In this document: positions 14,873-22,478 of the stretch, one piece after another
Layout: each line of letters starts with the position of its first letter
Numbering within the stretch: the stretch's first letter is position 1
DNA from: Brevundimonas diminuta 470-4
GTDB lineage: Bacteria > Pseudomonadota > Alphaproteobacteria > Caulobacterales > Caulobacteraceae
DNA length: 53,686 nucleotides
Reading direction: 5' to 3'
Assembly (NCBI GenBank): GCA_000318405.1
Contig: KB291788.1
Coordinates: 40,458-94,143, forward strand
Translations under genes and position numbers: made by a program
Notes under the pieces: generated by a model
What the model was told of the DNA's origin: nothing
Database searches by the model: none
Seen by the model: only the letters and a program-made list of their open reading frames with translations

Positions 14873-15600
14873 GGCGCCGCGTGTAGCTGAGTCGCCGCAT
14901 CGATGACCATCAGGGCGCCATCGAGCAGCGGCCGCTGTAGTTCCTGCGCGATGTCCCAAGGCGCGTTCATCCAGGCCTCGATCTCGTCCGGCTCGGTCAG
15001 GATCACTGGCATGGCCTTGGGGTGGACGGACTTCACCGGCTCGCTGGGCTCGGTCGTCAGGAAGGCGAACAGGTCGCAGGTCTCCATGCCGGTCTTGATC
15101 TTGCGCACGCAGGTCCAGTCCATGACGTGGATGCCGGCGAAGAAGGCGAGGGGTTCCGGATCGTCGCAGGCCAGCTTGAACCAGACCGGGCGATACTTGC
15201 CCTCGGCGTCGCGTCCCGGCTCGCTGAAGGCCGTGAAGGGGACGAGGCACCGGTTCACCGGCCGGAGCCAAGGGCGCCAGTGGGCGGACGAGGTATTCCG
15301 TACGTTCGTCGTCCCGCCGTCCGGCTCCAGCTCCAGCAACTTGGGAAAGTCCACCTCTTGTCCCTTCGCCCGGAATCTATTGGCCCGCCGGGTCGCGTTC
15401 TCGAGTATCGCCTTGCGCGACGAGGGCAGGCCCCAGCGCGCCGTGGTCAAAATCCGGTCGTCGCCATCCCAGCGCACGATCGGAGCGCTGTAGTCGGGAT
15501 AGACGTCGCCGGGCGCCAGATTGCCTACGTCCGAACGCATGGCTCTGGCGGCGTCCATGATAGCCTGCGGCCCAGAGCGCTGGCGGTAGAGGTTGCACAT
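14869..15600 (-). CDS. SRAP-family protein (HMCES/YedK-like), abasic-site shielding
   Basis: The 243-aa product begins MCNLY, and Cys2 becomes the catalytic N-terminal residue after Met removal; it crosslinks to abasic sites in single-stranded DNA in characterised SRAP members. Further family residues are present: N99 in the NVRN block, E127 in PFTAFSEP, and H193 in SVHPKAMPVIL. The protein has normal length and an intact core. It protects or processes abasic DNA lesions during replication. It is the promoter-proximal gene of a leftward cluster. SRAP genes of this type are often duplicated in alphaproteobacteria and lie near other repair genes; here Ku is close by. Confidence 0.9.
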   Translation of the reverse strand: MCNLYRQRSGPQAIMDAARAMRSDVGNLAPGDVYPDYSAPIVRWDGDDRILTTARWGLPSSRKAILENATRRANRFRAKGQEVDFPKLLELEPDGGTTNVRNTSSAHWRPWLRPVNRCLVPFTAFSEPGRDAEGKYRPVWFKLACDDPEPLAFFAGIHVMDWTCVRKIKTGMETCDLFAFLTTEPSEPVKSVHPKAMPVILTEPDEIEAWMNAPWDIAQELQRPLLDGALMVIDAATQLHAAP

Positions 15601-15725
15601 AGGCGGAACCGATCACGGCTTTCGCGCGCTGTCGAGTCGTAGAGGCGGCTGTAGGAGCGGTGGCCCGCCAGATTGCGCCGCTCCGCCCCCTTCATCGGTG
15701 ATACGCACATAACCCTCTCGCCTGA

Positions 15726-16076
15726 TCAGCGAGGGGCTTCTTTCTTTGGCGCCACCCATTGTCCCAGCTCCATTCGGTAGCCGAGCGCCTTCAGTTGCGC
15801 CCGACGTTTCTCGCTGAGCGCCCACCATGCATCGTCTCGATCTGTGATGGTGTCGAGTGGAACGGGGAACTGGCTGCTGCAGTCCTTGAAGGTCACGATG
15901 CCGGGGCAGCCTGGAATGCGACACGGCGGATGTTTGTTCGCCAAGCGATAATCCCCGCCCTTAGCCTTGGCGATGCGTTTCAGGTCCGCATCTCCGTAGT
16001 GGTTCACCGACACATCGCAGTGCCAGCGGATCCTGGCGGATCGCTCGATCATGCGGCTGATGGTTTCGAGGGTCAT
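15726..16076 (-). CDS. Hypothetical protein with Cys/His cluster (116 aa)
   Basis: The product starts MTLETISRMIERSARIRWHC and has IRWHCDVSVNHYGDADLKRI, KHPPCRIPGCPGIVTFKDCS and a C-terminal SEKRRAQLKALGYRMELGQW. CRIPGC with a further Cys and a nearby HC suggests a small zinc-binding site. The protein is otherwise basic. I do not recognise a named family. It lies 3 nt after the stop of the preceding small gene and ends 125 nt before the SRAP start, so three small genes (16417 to 15726) form one transcript. Confidence 0.55.
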   Translation of the reverse strand: MTLETISRMIERSARIRWHCDVSVNHYGDADLKRIAKAKGGDYRLANKHPPCRIPGCPGIVTFKDCSSQFPVPLDTITDRDDAWWALSEKRRAQLKALGYRMELGQWVAPKKEAPR

Positions 16077-16079
16077 CGC

Positions 16080-16259
16080 TCAGTGCGTCGTGGCGCCTCT
16101 GGTGGCGCAAGCTAACCGCAAGCGGGCAAGTGCGCACGGCGCCTTAGCCTCGATCTCACGCAGGATGCACCCGGCGCCAGCCCGGCCGTCTGCCGTCGTC
16201 AGGTCTAGGCCGGTCAGGCGAAGCATCAGTGCGGCGAGTTCCTTGTCTCGCTCGCTCAT
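16080..16259 (-). CDS. Small hypothetical protein (59 aa)
   Basis: The 59-aa frame starts at ATG 16259, overlapping the preceding stop as ATGA. The product reads MSERDKELAALMLRLTGLDL, TTADGRAGAGCILREIEAKA and ends in ATRGATTH. It is probably two or three helices. The start-stop overlap on one side and the 3-nt gap to the next gene on the other support translation. No function can be inferred. Confidence 0.45.
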   Translation of the reverse strand: MSERDKELAALMLRLTGLDLTTADGRAGAGCILREIEAKAPCALARLRLACATRGATTH

Positions 16260-16417
16260 TGCGGCCGCCCCACCAGGCGCATGCCGGCGACGAGCCCGGC
16301 GACCAGACCGACTGTCGGGGCAGGGATGTCCGCGCGCTCGCGCTGTTCCAGGTCGCGATCCAGCTTCTCCAGCTCACGCGCGAAGGCCTCATCGAGGCCA
16401 AGGGGTTTCGTTTCCAT
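16256..16417 (-). CDS. Small hypothetical protein (53 aa)
   Basis: The frame starts at ATG 16417 with GAGGA 7 nt upstream. The 53-aa product reads METKPLGLDEAFARELEKLD, RDLEQRERADIPAPTVGLVA and ends GLVAGMRLVGRPQ. An acidic helix precedes a hydrophobic stretch that could touch a membrane (VGLVAGLVAGMRLV). It is the first of three coupled small genes. No family is recognised. Confidence 0.45.
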   Translation of the reverse strand: METKPLGLDEAFARELEKLDRDLEQRERADIPAPTVGLVAGLVAGMRLVGRPQ

Positions 16418-16610
16418 CTTCGTCCTCAAGCACCGACCCGAGGCGGACTCCTACATGAGAACAAAAATAGAACAAGGGACGCCGGCGAGGTTAGACACCT
16501 CCTCCTGAAACCCAATGGACATCGAGTCATTCGGCCCCGAGTTAGACAAGTCTAAGCTGTTGTTTTTCTGAGCAGAGTGGGCTCCTCCCGGGGTCGCCAT
16601 GCCCTTGTTG
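16418..16610. other. Gene-free stretch upstream of the small leftward genes
   Basis: I see no credible gene between 16418 and the repeat element. The stretch must hold the promoter for the leftward genes that begin at 16417; an AT-rich patch at about 16555-16570 (TGTTGTTTTTCTGAG) is a candidate region, but I cannot assign hexamers. Together with the repeat element that follows, about 450 bp here carry no coding sequence. Confidence 0.4.
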
Positions 16611-16755
16611 GGACAACTTAAGACTGTCCTGTTTCCAAGCTAAGACTGTCCTAGACCAGCTAAGACTGTCCTAGCATTTTGGAAAATGCCTTTAAAAACA
16701 GCGAAATAAATCCGCATCTGGGGCTCTCGGGGCGCGACAGTCTTAACTTGGCGAG
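16611..16755. repeat. Repeat element: three direct copies and one inverted copy
   Basis: TAAGACTGTCCT occurs at 16619-16630, 16641-16652 and 16661-16672 (spacings of 22 and 20 bp). An inverted copy, GACAGTCTTA, lies at 16736-16745. The outermost copies match over 13 of 14 bases as an inverted pair: AACTTAAGACTGTC (16615-16628) versus GACAGTCTTAACTT (16736-16749). The 63 bp between the last direct copy and the inverted copy are AT-rich. The layout recalls transposon ends with multiple transposase sites, or an iteron-like protein-binding array. No transposase gene is present. A short non-autonomous element is my preferred reading. Confidence 0.5.
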
Positions 16756-16866
16756 TTGCAACGCATTTGGCTGGAATGCGCCAGAAGCAGACCTTCGCTT
16801 CATGGCCGATAGCCGACATTGCTAACGACGAAAGCCGGCCCCGCATTGCTGCAGAACCGGCTCCCG

Positions 16867-16971
16867 TCATCCCTTGACGCACACCACCTGACGCAGGGTG
16901 TGAACCACCTCGATCAGATCGGATTGGGCCGCGATGACCGCGTCGATGTCCTTGTAGGCCAAGATCGGCAT
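16867..16971 (-). pseudogene. rtcB: C-terminal remnant of rtcB (RNA ligase)
   Basis: The last 34 codons read MPILAYKDIDAVIAAQSDLI and EVVHTLRQVVCVKG, then stop. This matches the highly conserved end of RtcB, the GTP-dependent RNA ligase that joins 2',3'-cyclic phosphate or 3'-phosphate to 5'-OH RNA ends, whose last block is 'AYKDID.VM.AQ.DLVE..HTLRQVVCVKG'. Full RtcB has about 400 residues and needs an upstream metal-binding core (Cys, His), none of which is found here; in this frame the upstream sequence hits a stop (TGA) about 20 codons earlier. The rest has been lost. The remnant suggests that a rearrangement removed the gene. Confidence 0.75.
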
Positions 16972-17770
16972 TTGTCTGACGCAAGTCGCGCGTTGTTCTG
17001 ATGCGATTGTTCACGCAGAACGCGCGGCTCGACAACGCGCAGCCCGGTTCAAGGTTTGCGGGTTCCGCTTTCAACGGTTCCGTCGCTCCGCAGGAGCCTG
17101 ACGGCACGATGGAACCGAGATTGGCGCCGAGCGCGCCTGGAACCGGGTGCGTCGCCCATTCTGAACAACTCCTCGGCCTTGACGCTATATGCGCGCCTCG
17201 ATGAGAGGAGCGGCTTTTCGAATGGCCGATCGCGCCCTGAAAACGTCTCTTCCGGCCCGGCCTGAGTTGGAGGTATCGGCACGGCCGACGGGATTTTGCG
17301 GCGATCGGCGTTGGAACCTTCGCCGCCGTCGCCATCCGCCCGCTGTGCTGGGGAGATTGTGGCGGTGTGGCTGAACCTCTGGAGCGTCGGTATCTTGGTC
17401 ATGGCCAGCTGCTGCGGTCCGAGTGGGTTTGAGCGGAGCCGTCTTCTCATGAACATTCAAGGATCGGCTGAGATCGCCCTGAATCTATTCATCCGGATGG
17501 GGGCTTTTCGCGCCGTGACCAAGTCTTCGGTTATGTGCGGACTGGTTCGGGGACGTCGAGGTCGCCGGCCTTGGTCAGGATCAGCACGCCATCCGTGGTG
17601 GCGGTCCCCGTCGCCGCAAAGATCGAACAGTCTAGCCGGAACGAGCCGCCGGCGCCCATCACCGCCGGTGATCCTACCATGGATTTCAGCGCCTGCCCAC
17701 GTTGCAGACCCTGCTCGCGCGCGGAACCTGACACATGCAGGAACGGGCAGGCTGAGGGCGGGCGCGGACG
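16972..17770. other. About 0.8 kb without a recognisable gene
   Basis: Several open frames cross this stretch on both strands, but none shows ribosome sites, coupling or sequence features that I can support. The least unlikely is a leftward frame at 17531-17734 (67 aa, ending TDGVLILTKAGDLDVPEPVR), which lies just behind the alpha/beta hydrolase gene and could be a small gene or decayed end. The segment next to the rtcB remnant is probably debris from the same rearrangement. The hydrolase gene stops at 17771. Confidence 0.4.
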
Positions 17771-18760
17771 TCAATTCGGGTTCTGCTCCAGGAACGCCCG
17801 CGTTTCTCGCAGCAGCACTTGGGGCGGCACGGAATGGTCGGCGCCGGGCACGACCACCAGGTGCGAGTTCGGAATGCGCGAAGCTATCAGACGCGACTGG
17901 GCGGGGTCACAGATCCAGTCCTGCTCGCCGCAGATCACCAGCGTCGGGACGGAGATGTCCTTTAACCGCTCCACCACGTCGAACCGCCGCCAGGTCGCCG
18001 GTTCATAGAGGTCATTATGCACCTTGGCCCGATAGATTCCCTGGCGCGACTGTTCCAGAATGCGGTCGTAATCGGGCGTTGCGCCATCCGGCAGATAGAG
18101 CGGCGCAAGGGCGAACATGATGAGGCGGAATTCCTCGTCATCGACGATGGTCGGGCTGAACACCTTGTCCAGCATGGCTCGGGTGGCCATCGGGGCCTTC
18201 TGCGCCGCGCGGGCCTCGAAGTTGTCGATGGCCTCCGCCTCGTGCCTCCAACTCGGAGCCGTGCCGCGCAGGATCAGGTGCGACAGACCTTCTGGGTAGC
18301 GGACGGCGTAGCTCAGTGCGACGAAGCCCCCGAACGAGCCGCCCTGAAGCACCATCTTTCGACCGCCCCCCAGGGTCAGGCGAAGCTGTTCGATGTCGTC
18401 GACGATCTGTTCGAACGTATAGGGCGGAGTCAGGCTGGAATGGCCGTGGCCGCGCATGTCGAAGCCGATAAGGCGATAGCGATCGGCCAGCGCGCGATGG
18501 GCGTCGAAAACCCCGCCATGCTGACCCTGTCCCCGGCCGCCGTGCAGAACGATCATCGGATGATCGTTCTGCTCCCCGGCGATGGAGTAGTGCAGGTCCG
18601 CGCCGTTGATCCGGACCGTGCGGTGGTCGGACGAGTTCGGTTCTGTGGCCGGAGCGGGAGTCTGAATCGAAGCCTGGGTCTGGGCCGTTACTGCAGCAGG
18701 CGCAACCGTCGCCCCGGCAGAAAGGACACCCAGGCTTTGTAGTGCTTGTCGCCTGTTCAT
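17771..18760 (-). CDS. Tat-exported alpha/beta hydrolase (proline iminopeptidase-like)
   Basis: The 329-aa product starts with a twin-arginine signal (MNRRQALQSLGVLSAGATVA), so it is probably exported folded to the periplasm. The hydrolase core follows: MIVLHGGRGQGQHGG (oxyanion loop), RLIGFDMRGHGHSS, nucleophile Ser142 in LQGGSFGGFVALSYA, Asp in VICGEQDWICD (about 283) and His in VPGADHSVPP (about 311). 'GGS(W/F)G' and the cap region resemble prolyl iminopeptidases, which remove N-terminal proline from peptides, but ester hydrolysis is possible. It lies 17 nt downstream of the TonB receptor and is probably co-transcribed with it, linking it to the substrate taken up by that receptor. Confidence 0.8.
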   Translation of the reverse strand: MNRRQALQSLGVLSAGATVAPAAVTAQTQASIQTPAPATEPNSSDHRTVRINGADLHYSIAGEQNDHPMIVLHGGRGQGQHGGVFDAHRALADRYRLIGFDMRGHGHSSLTPPYTFEQIVDDIEQLRLTLGGGRKMVLQGGSFGGFVALSYAVRYPEGLSHLILRGTAPSWRHEAEAIDNFEARAAQKAPMATRAMLDKVFSPTIVDDEEFRLIMFALAPLYLPDGATPDYDRILEQSRQGIYRAKVHNDLYEPATWRRFDVVERLKDISVPTLVICGEQDWICDPAQSRLIASRIPNSHLVVVPGADHSVPPQVLLRETRAFLEQNPN

Positions 18761-18777
18761 CGCCGCGTCCTCCCGTC

Positions 18778-21207
18778 TCAGAAGCTGTAGCTCAGGCGGG
18801 TGTAATAATAGCCGCCGCCAAAGCCGAAGGGTGAAATATAGCCATAGGCGCCCAGGCCGGTGTTGCTCAGCACGCCGACCTTATCGGGATATTGGTCCAG
18901 AAGGTTATTGGCCCCGACCGTCAGATTGACGCCATTGGCGAAATTGTAATCGGCCTTGAGGTCCACGATCCATTTGGCCGTGAAGGTGCGGTCCAGCGCG
19001 CTGGTGTTGCCCGGCTGGGTGACGTCGCCATAGCGGGTGGCGCGCAGGTTGGCGCCGATCGCCCCCAGACTCCAATCGCCGCCCAGGATCAGTTTCTGGC
19101 GGGGGTTGCCACGCTCCAGGTAAACCTGGGCCGAGTGGTCGAACACCTGATAGTTGGTTCCCGGCGTGACCAGGTCCTTGATGTCCTGAATTTCGGTCTT
19201 GTTATAGTTGTAGGAGGCGTTCCAGCGCACTTGGCCAAAGCGGCCGTAGTCGGCGCGATATTCGCCCACAACGTCCACACCGCGCGTCCGGGTGTCGACG
19301 GCGTTGGTGTAGAAGGCGGCGCCGTTGAAATCCTTGAGCCCGTGCTGCTCCAGGATCGCCACCACTTCGCGTCCGGCCAGATTGCCTGAGCGCACGATAC
19401 GGTCGTTGACGTCGATCTGATACGCGTCGACCGTCAGGGTCGCGTTCGACAGCGGCGTCCATGTAAAGCCGAGGCTGTAGTTTTCCGACTTTTCGGGCGT
19501 CAGGGGCCGGGCGCCGAGCAATTGTCCCAGCTCCGATTCCGGCGACAGGAACTTCAGGAAATATTGGACATAGCCGTCAGCGGTGGCCTGAAACGCGCTG
19601 ACAGTGCTCTGCTGATAGATGCTCTGGGCCAGCGATGGGGCGCGGAAGCCGGTGCTGGCCGTGGCGCGCAGGGCGAAATTGGGCGTGAACTCATAACGGG
19701 TGGTCAGCTTGCCGTTGGTGGTGTCGCCCGCACTGTCGTCATAGCGTTCGTGGCGCAGGGCCACGGCTGCATACCAGCGGTCCGTGGGGTAAAAGCCGAC
19801 ATCGACATAGGCGGCGTAGACATTGCGGTTGTCGGCGCCCGCGTCATCGGGGCTGACGCCGCGCACGCCGGTCGAACGGTTGGTGATCTGCCCGGCGTAG
19901 GGGCCTCGCGGAAAGACATAGCCGCCGTCTAGATAGGACAGTTCCTCGCCCGGAGTCAGTTTCCACTCCTCATAGCGGTGCTCCAGCCCCCAGGACACCT
20001 GGGTCGGGCGCGCCAGGCCGGTGTCGAAGGCGCGGGTCAGGTCCAGATTGGTTGTCCACTGGGTGAAGACCTGCGAACCCAGATAGAAGTCCGTCGGACT
20101 ATCCGGTCCCAGGCTGGGGTTCAGGCTGTCGGTCGTCAGCTGCTTCACGTCGTCATGGCTGTAGCTGGTGCTCAGATCCGTGTCCCAGCCCTGAAACCGG
20201 CCGCGTCCGCCGATGGTCAGCTGATGATCGCGCTGGTCGATGCCCAGCTTGAGGGATTTGCCATCGGGATAGAGCTCGATGATGTTGCCGTTAGCCGTCG
20301 GCTGGCGGAAATTGCCGTGTTTCCAGCCTTCCTTGTCGCTGAAGGTGCCGAAGGCGTAGAGGTCCAGCGCCTCATTCACGGGCAGTTCGGCGTTGAAGGC
20401 CAGATTGGTCGTCTCGGTCTTGGGGTTGCCATAGCCCTGATTGATCACCTCGACAGCCACGGGCACGATGTTCCAGTTCTCGTCGAAGCCGAAACGGGTC
20501 GCGGGCACGCCGCGCGTGTAGTTCTGCTGACGGCGATGCTCGATGTTGAGATAGAGCGACCCTTCGTTGGGCAGGGCGAAGCCGCGGCCCGCGCTGACCG
20601 ACCAGGTGTCGCCGTCGCCCTCATAGTTCGACCCCCAGCCCGCCGTGATGCGGCCGCCGTGGTCGGCGTCCTTCAGTATGACGTTGATGACGCCGGAAAT
20701 GGCGTCTGATCCGTACTGGGCCGAGGCGCCGTCGCGCAGCACCTCGATATGGCTGATGGCGCCGGCGGGGATCAGATCCATGTCGACCGGAGCCGAGCCG
20801 CTGTTTGTCCAGGAGCTGGATTGCAACAGTGCGCTGTTGTGGCGGCGCTTGCCGTTGACCAGGATCAGCACCTGATCGGCGTTCAAGCCGCGCAGGCCTG
20901 CGGCCCGAACCACGCCGCCCGTGCCGCTGCCGGTCATGGCCGGCAGATTATAGGACGGCAGAAGAGCGTTCAGCGCCTCCTGGAGTCCGTCGCGGCCGAT
21001 CGTCTCCAACTGGGTCGCGCCGATGACGTCGATCGGCGATGGGCTGGTGGCCACGGTGCGCGGCTGGCCGCGGCTGCCGGTGACGATGATGGCGTCGACC
21101 GTGGTTGCCTGGTCGGCGCTCTGGGCGGCGGCGGGCGGCGCGACGGCGGTCAGGACGACCGCGAGCGCGGCGGGCGACGCACTGGCCAGAAAAGAGGAAA
21201 CACGCAT
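18778..21207 (-). CDS. TonB-dependent receptor (locus 1)
   Basis: The 809-aa product is an outer-membrane receptor. A signal peptide (MRVSSFLASASPAALAVVLT ... AAAQS) is followed by a TonB-box-like stretch (VDAIIVTGSR), a plug domain (residues about 45-170: PSPIDVIGATQLETI, GLRGLNADQVLILVNGKRRH, IEVLRDGASAQYGSDAISGV) and a 22-strand-type barrel that ends with the aromatic YYYTRLSYSF. I use ATG 21207, at the signal peptide, not the longer frame to 21306. It is divergent from the LysR gene at 21525, so LysR probably controls it. The substrate is unknown; the neighbours point to a peptide-like ligand. The gene is intact. Confidence 0.9.
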   Translation of the reverse strand: MRVSSFLASASPAALAVVLTAVAPPAAAQSADQATTVDAIIVTGSRGQPRTVATSPSPIDVIGATQLETIGRDGLQEALNALLPSYNLPAMTGSGTGGVVRAAGLRGLNADQVLILVNGKRRHNSALLQSSSWTNSGSAPVDMDLIPAGAISHIEVLRDGASAQYGSDAISGVINVILKDADHGGRITAGWGSNYEGDGDTWSVSAGRGFALPNEGSLYLNIEHRRQQNYTRGVPATRFGFDENWNIVPVAVEVINQGYGNPKTETTNLAFNAELPVNEALDLYAFGTFSDKEGWKHGNFRQPTANGNIIELYPDGKSLKLGIDQRDHQLTIGGRGRFQGWDTDLSTSYSHDDVKQLTTDSLNPSLGPDSPTDFYLGSQVFTQWTTNLDLTRAFDTGLARPTQVSWGLEHRYEEWKLTPGEELSYLDGGYVFPRGPYAGQITNRSTGVRGVSPDDAGADNRNVYAAYVDVGFYPTDRWYAAVALRHERYDDSAGDTTNGKLTTRYEFTPNFALRATASTGFRAPSLAQSIYQQSTVSAFQATADGYVQYFLKFLSPESELGQLLGARPLTPEKSENYSLGFTWTPLSNATLTVDAYQIDVNDRIVRSGNLAGREVVAILEQHGLKDFNGAAFYTNAVDTRTRGVDVVGEYRADYGRFGQVRWNASYNYNKTEIQDIKDLVTPGTNYQVFDHSAQVYLERGNPRQKLILGGDWSLGAIGANLRATRYGDVTQPGNTSALDRTFTAKWIVDLKADYNFANGVNLTVGANNLLDQYPDKVGVLSNTGLGAYGYISPFGFGGGYYYTRLSYSF

Positions 21208-21524
21208 GGATGAAAGTCCCGAAAGGCTGTGGCGGACAGCTGCGGGAGTCGCCAGATGGGGGAGGCGGCGCTCACCGAAGCCTGTTGAAGCTGAGCGATC
21301 ATCCAAAGACGGAATGCTGAGCCGCTATGCATGAACAATCAGGATGCTATGGCGACAGATCAGAAAACGTGAGCGTTTTTTGATAGATCTTGCCCCATAA
21401 AAACTAAACGTCCTGATAGGATAATCGAATTGAACCCCGGTTACGGGCTCTCTAGTATTCAAAAAATAGATTGTTTTGGCGTTTTCGCCATTTTTTGAAT
21501 GCTGCGGGGCGGCGGAGGGTAAGT
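21208..21524. promoter_or_regulatory. Divergent promoter region between receptor and LysR gene
   Basis: This 317-bp gap must carry the promoters of both transcription units. It is much AT-richer than its surroundings, especially 21340-21500. A nested dyad at 21457-21500 (described separately) is the main structured element. LysR regulators usually bind such shared regions at T-N11-A sites, and several candidates exist here, but I cannot single one out. No gene is seen. Confidence 0.5.
21457..21500 (+). promoter_or_regulatory. Nested inverted repeat with terminator-like core
   Basis: ATTCAAAAAA (21457-21466) pairs perfectly with TTTTTTGAAT (21491-21500). Inside the dyad, TGGCG-TTTT-CGCCA (21477-21490) forms a second hairpin that is followed directly by six T residues, the form of a rho-independent terminator. 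It ends 24 nt before the LysR ATG. It could be a regulator-binding dyad, an attenuator or both. Confidence 0.5.
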
Positions 21525-22478
21525 ATGGACTATCGTCAGCTTGAGGCCTTCTCCGCCGTCATGACGGTCGGCAGCATAACGGGTGCCGGCCAGATGCTGA
21601 ATCGGTCCCAGCCCGCCGTCACGCGCCTGATCCGCGACCTGGAGGACGAACTCGGTTTTCAGCTTTTCGAGCGCAACGGACCCAAGGTCACGCCGACCCA
21701 CCACGCCTTTCAGTTGAGGGCCGAGGTCGAGCACGCGCTGGACGGGGTGCGCCAGATCCGCCAGAGCGCCGAGCGGCTGGCCGAGGATGAAACCCGCGAA
21801 ATCCGCATCGTCGCCACGCCGGCCATAGCCGCCGGCCTGGCGCCTGCGGCCCTGGCCCGCATGCCCGGCGCGCTCAGGCCGCGCCATATCCAGCTCCGCA
21901 GCCAGTCGGCCGAGGCCGTGGTCCAATCCGTGCTCAGCAAGACCATCGACCTGGGGGTGGTCAGCCTGCCGCTGGAGCACAGGGGGATCGACGTCCACTG
22001 GATCGGCGAGGCGCCGTGCGTGGCCGTGGTCTCGTCGGATTCCCCGCTGGCGACGCAGCAGGCGCTGTCGCTGGACCAATTGGCGGAGCAGCCGCTGATC
22101 ACCCTGTCCAATCCGTTCCGCCTGCGTCGCCGGATTGACCGGGCGCTGGCGCGGACCCCTTCCGGGTCGGAAATCCTGGAAACCAATTCCTCGCTGAACG
22201 CCATCCAGATGGCGCGCGCGGGGCTGGGCGTGGCGCTGGTCGAGCCCGTCTCGGCCCATGGCGTCCGCGCCCAGGGCGTGACGGTTCTGCCGCTGGATGT
22301 CGATATCCCGTTTTTCTTCGGCGTCATAACGCCCTACGCCCATCCTCTGTCCGCCCCGGCCCGGGCGCTGATCGAGGCGCTGGAGACCCTCTCGCGCGAA
22401 ACCCTGCCGGGATTCGTGCGCCACGAACTGGGCGCCCATGACGCCCTGCTGAAACGGATCCACGCCGCCGATGACTGA
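21525..22478 (+). CDS. LysR-family transcriptional regulator
   Basis: I chose ATG 21525, where the LysR HTH begins (MDYRQLEAFSAVMTVGSITG, then AGQMLNRSQPAVTRLIRDLE and DELGFQLFERNGPKVTPT). The 317-aa product has the standard N-terminal winged helix-turn-helix (residues 1-62) and a substrate-binding-like effector domain (about 90-300). It is the first gene of the rightward operon and overlaps the monooxygenase-like gene by 8 nt. Its binding of an inducer, probably the imported compound or a product, would switch on both this operon and the divergent receptor-hydrolase pair. Length and motifs are normal. Confidence 0.85.
   Translation: MDYRQLEAFSAVMTVGSITGAGQMLNRSQPAVTRLIRDLEDELGFQLFERNGPKVTPTHHAFQLRAEVEHALDGVRQIRQSAERLAEDETREIRIVATPAIAAGLAPAALARMPGALRPRHIQLRSQSAEAVVQSVLSKTIDLGVVSLPLEHRGIDVHWIGEAPCVAVVSSDSPLATQQALSLDQLAEQPLITLSNPFRLRRRIDRALARTPSGSEILETNSSLNAIQMARAGLGVALVEPVSAHGVRAQGVTVLPLDVDIPFFFGVITPYAHPLSAPARALIEALETLSRETLPGFVRHELGAHDALLKRIHAADD

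Noticed and set aside
17049..17456. 135-codon leftward frame in the gene-free tract
   Set aside because: It has no ribosome site, its composition is Arg/Ser/Pro-rich, and other frames are open over the same bases. There is no coupling to neighbours. I treat the tract as non-coding.
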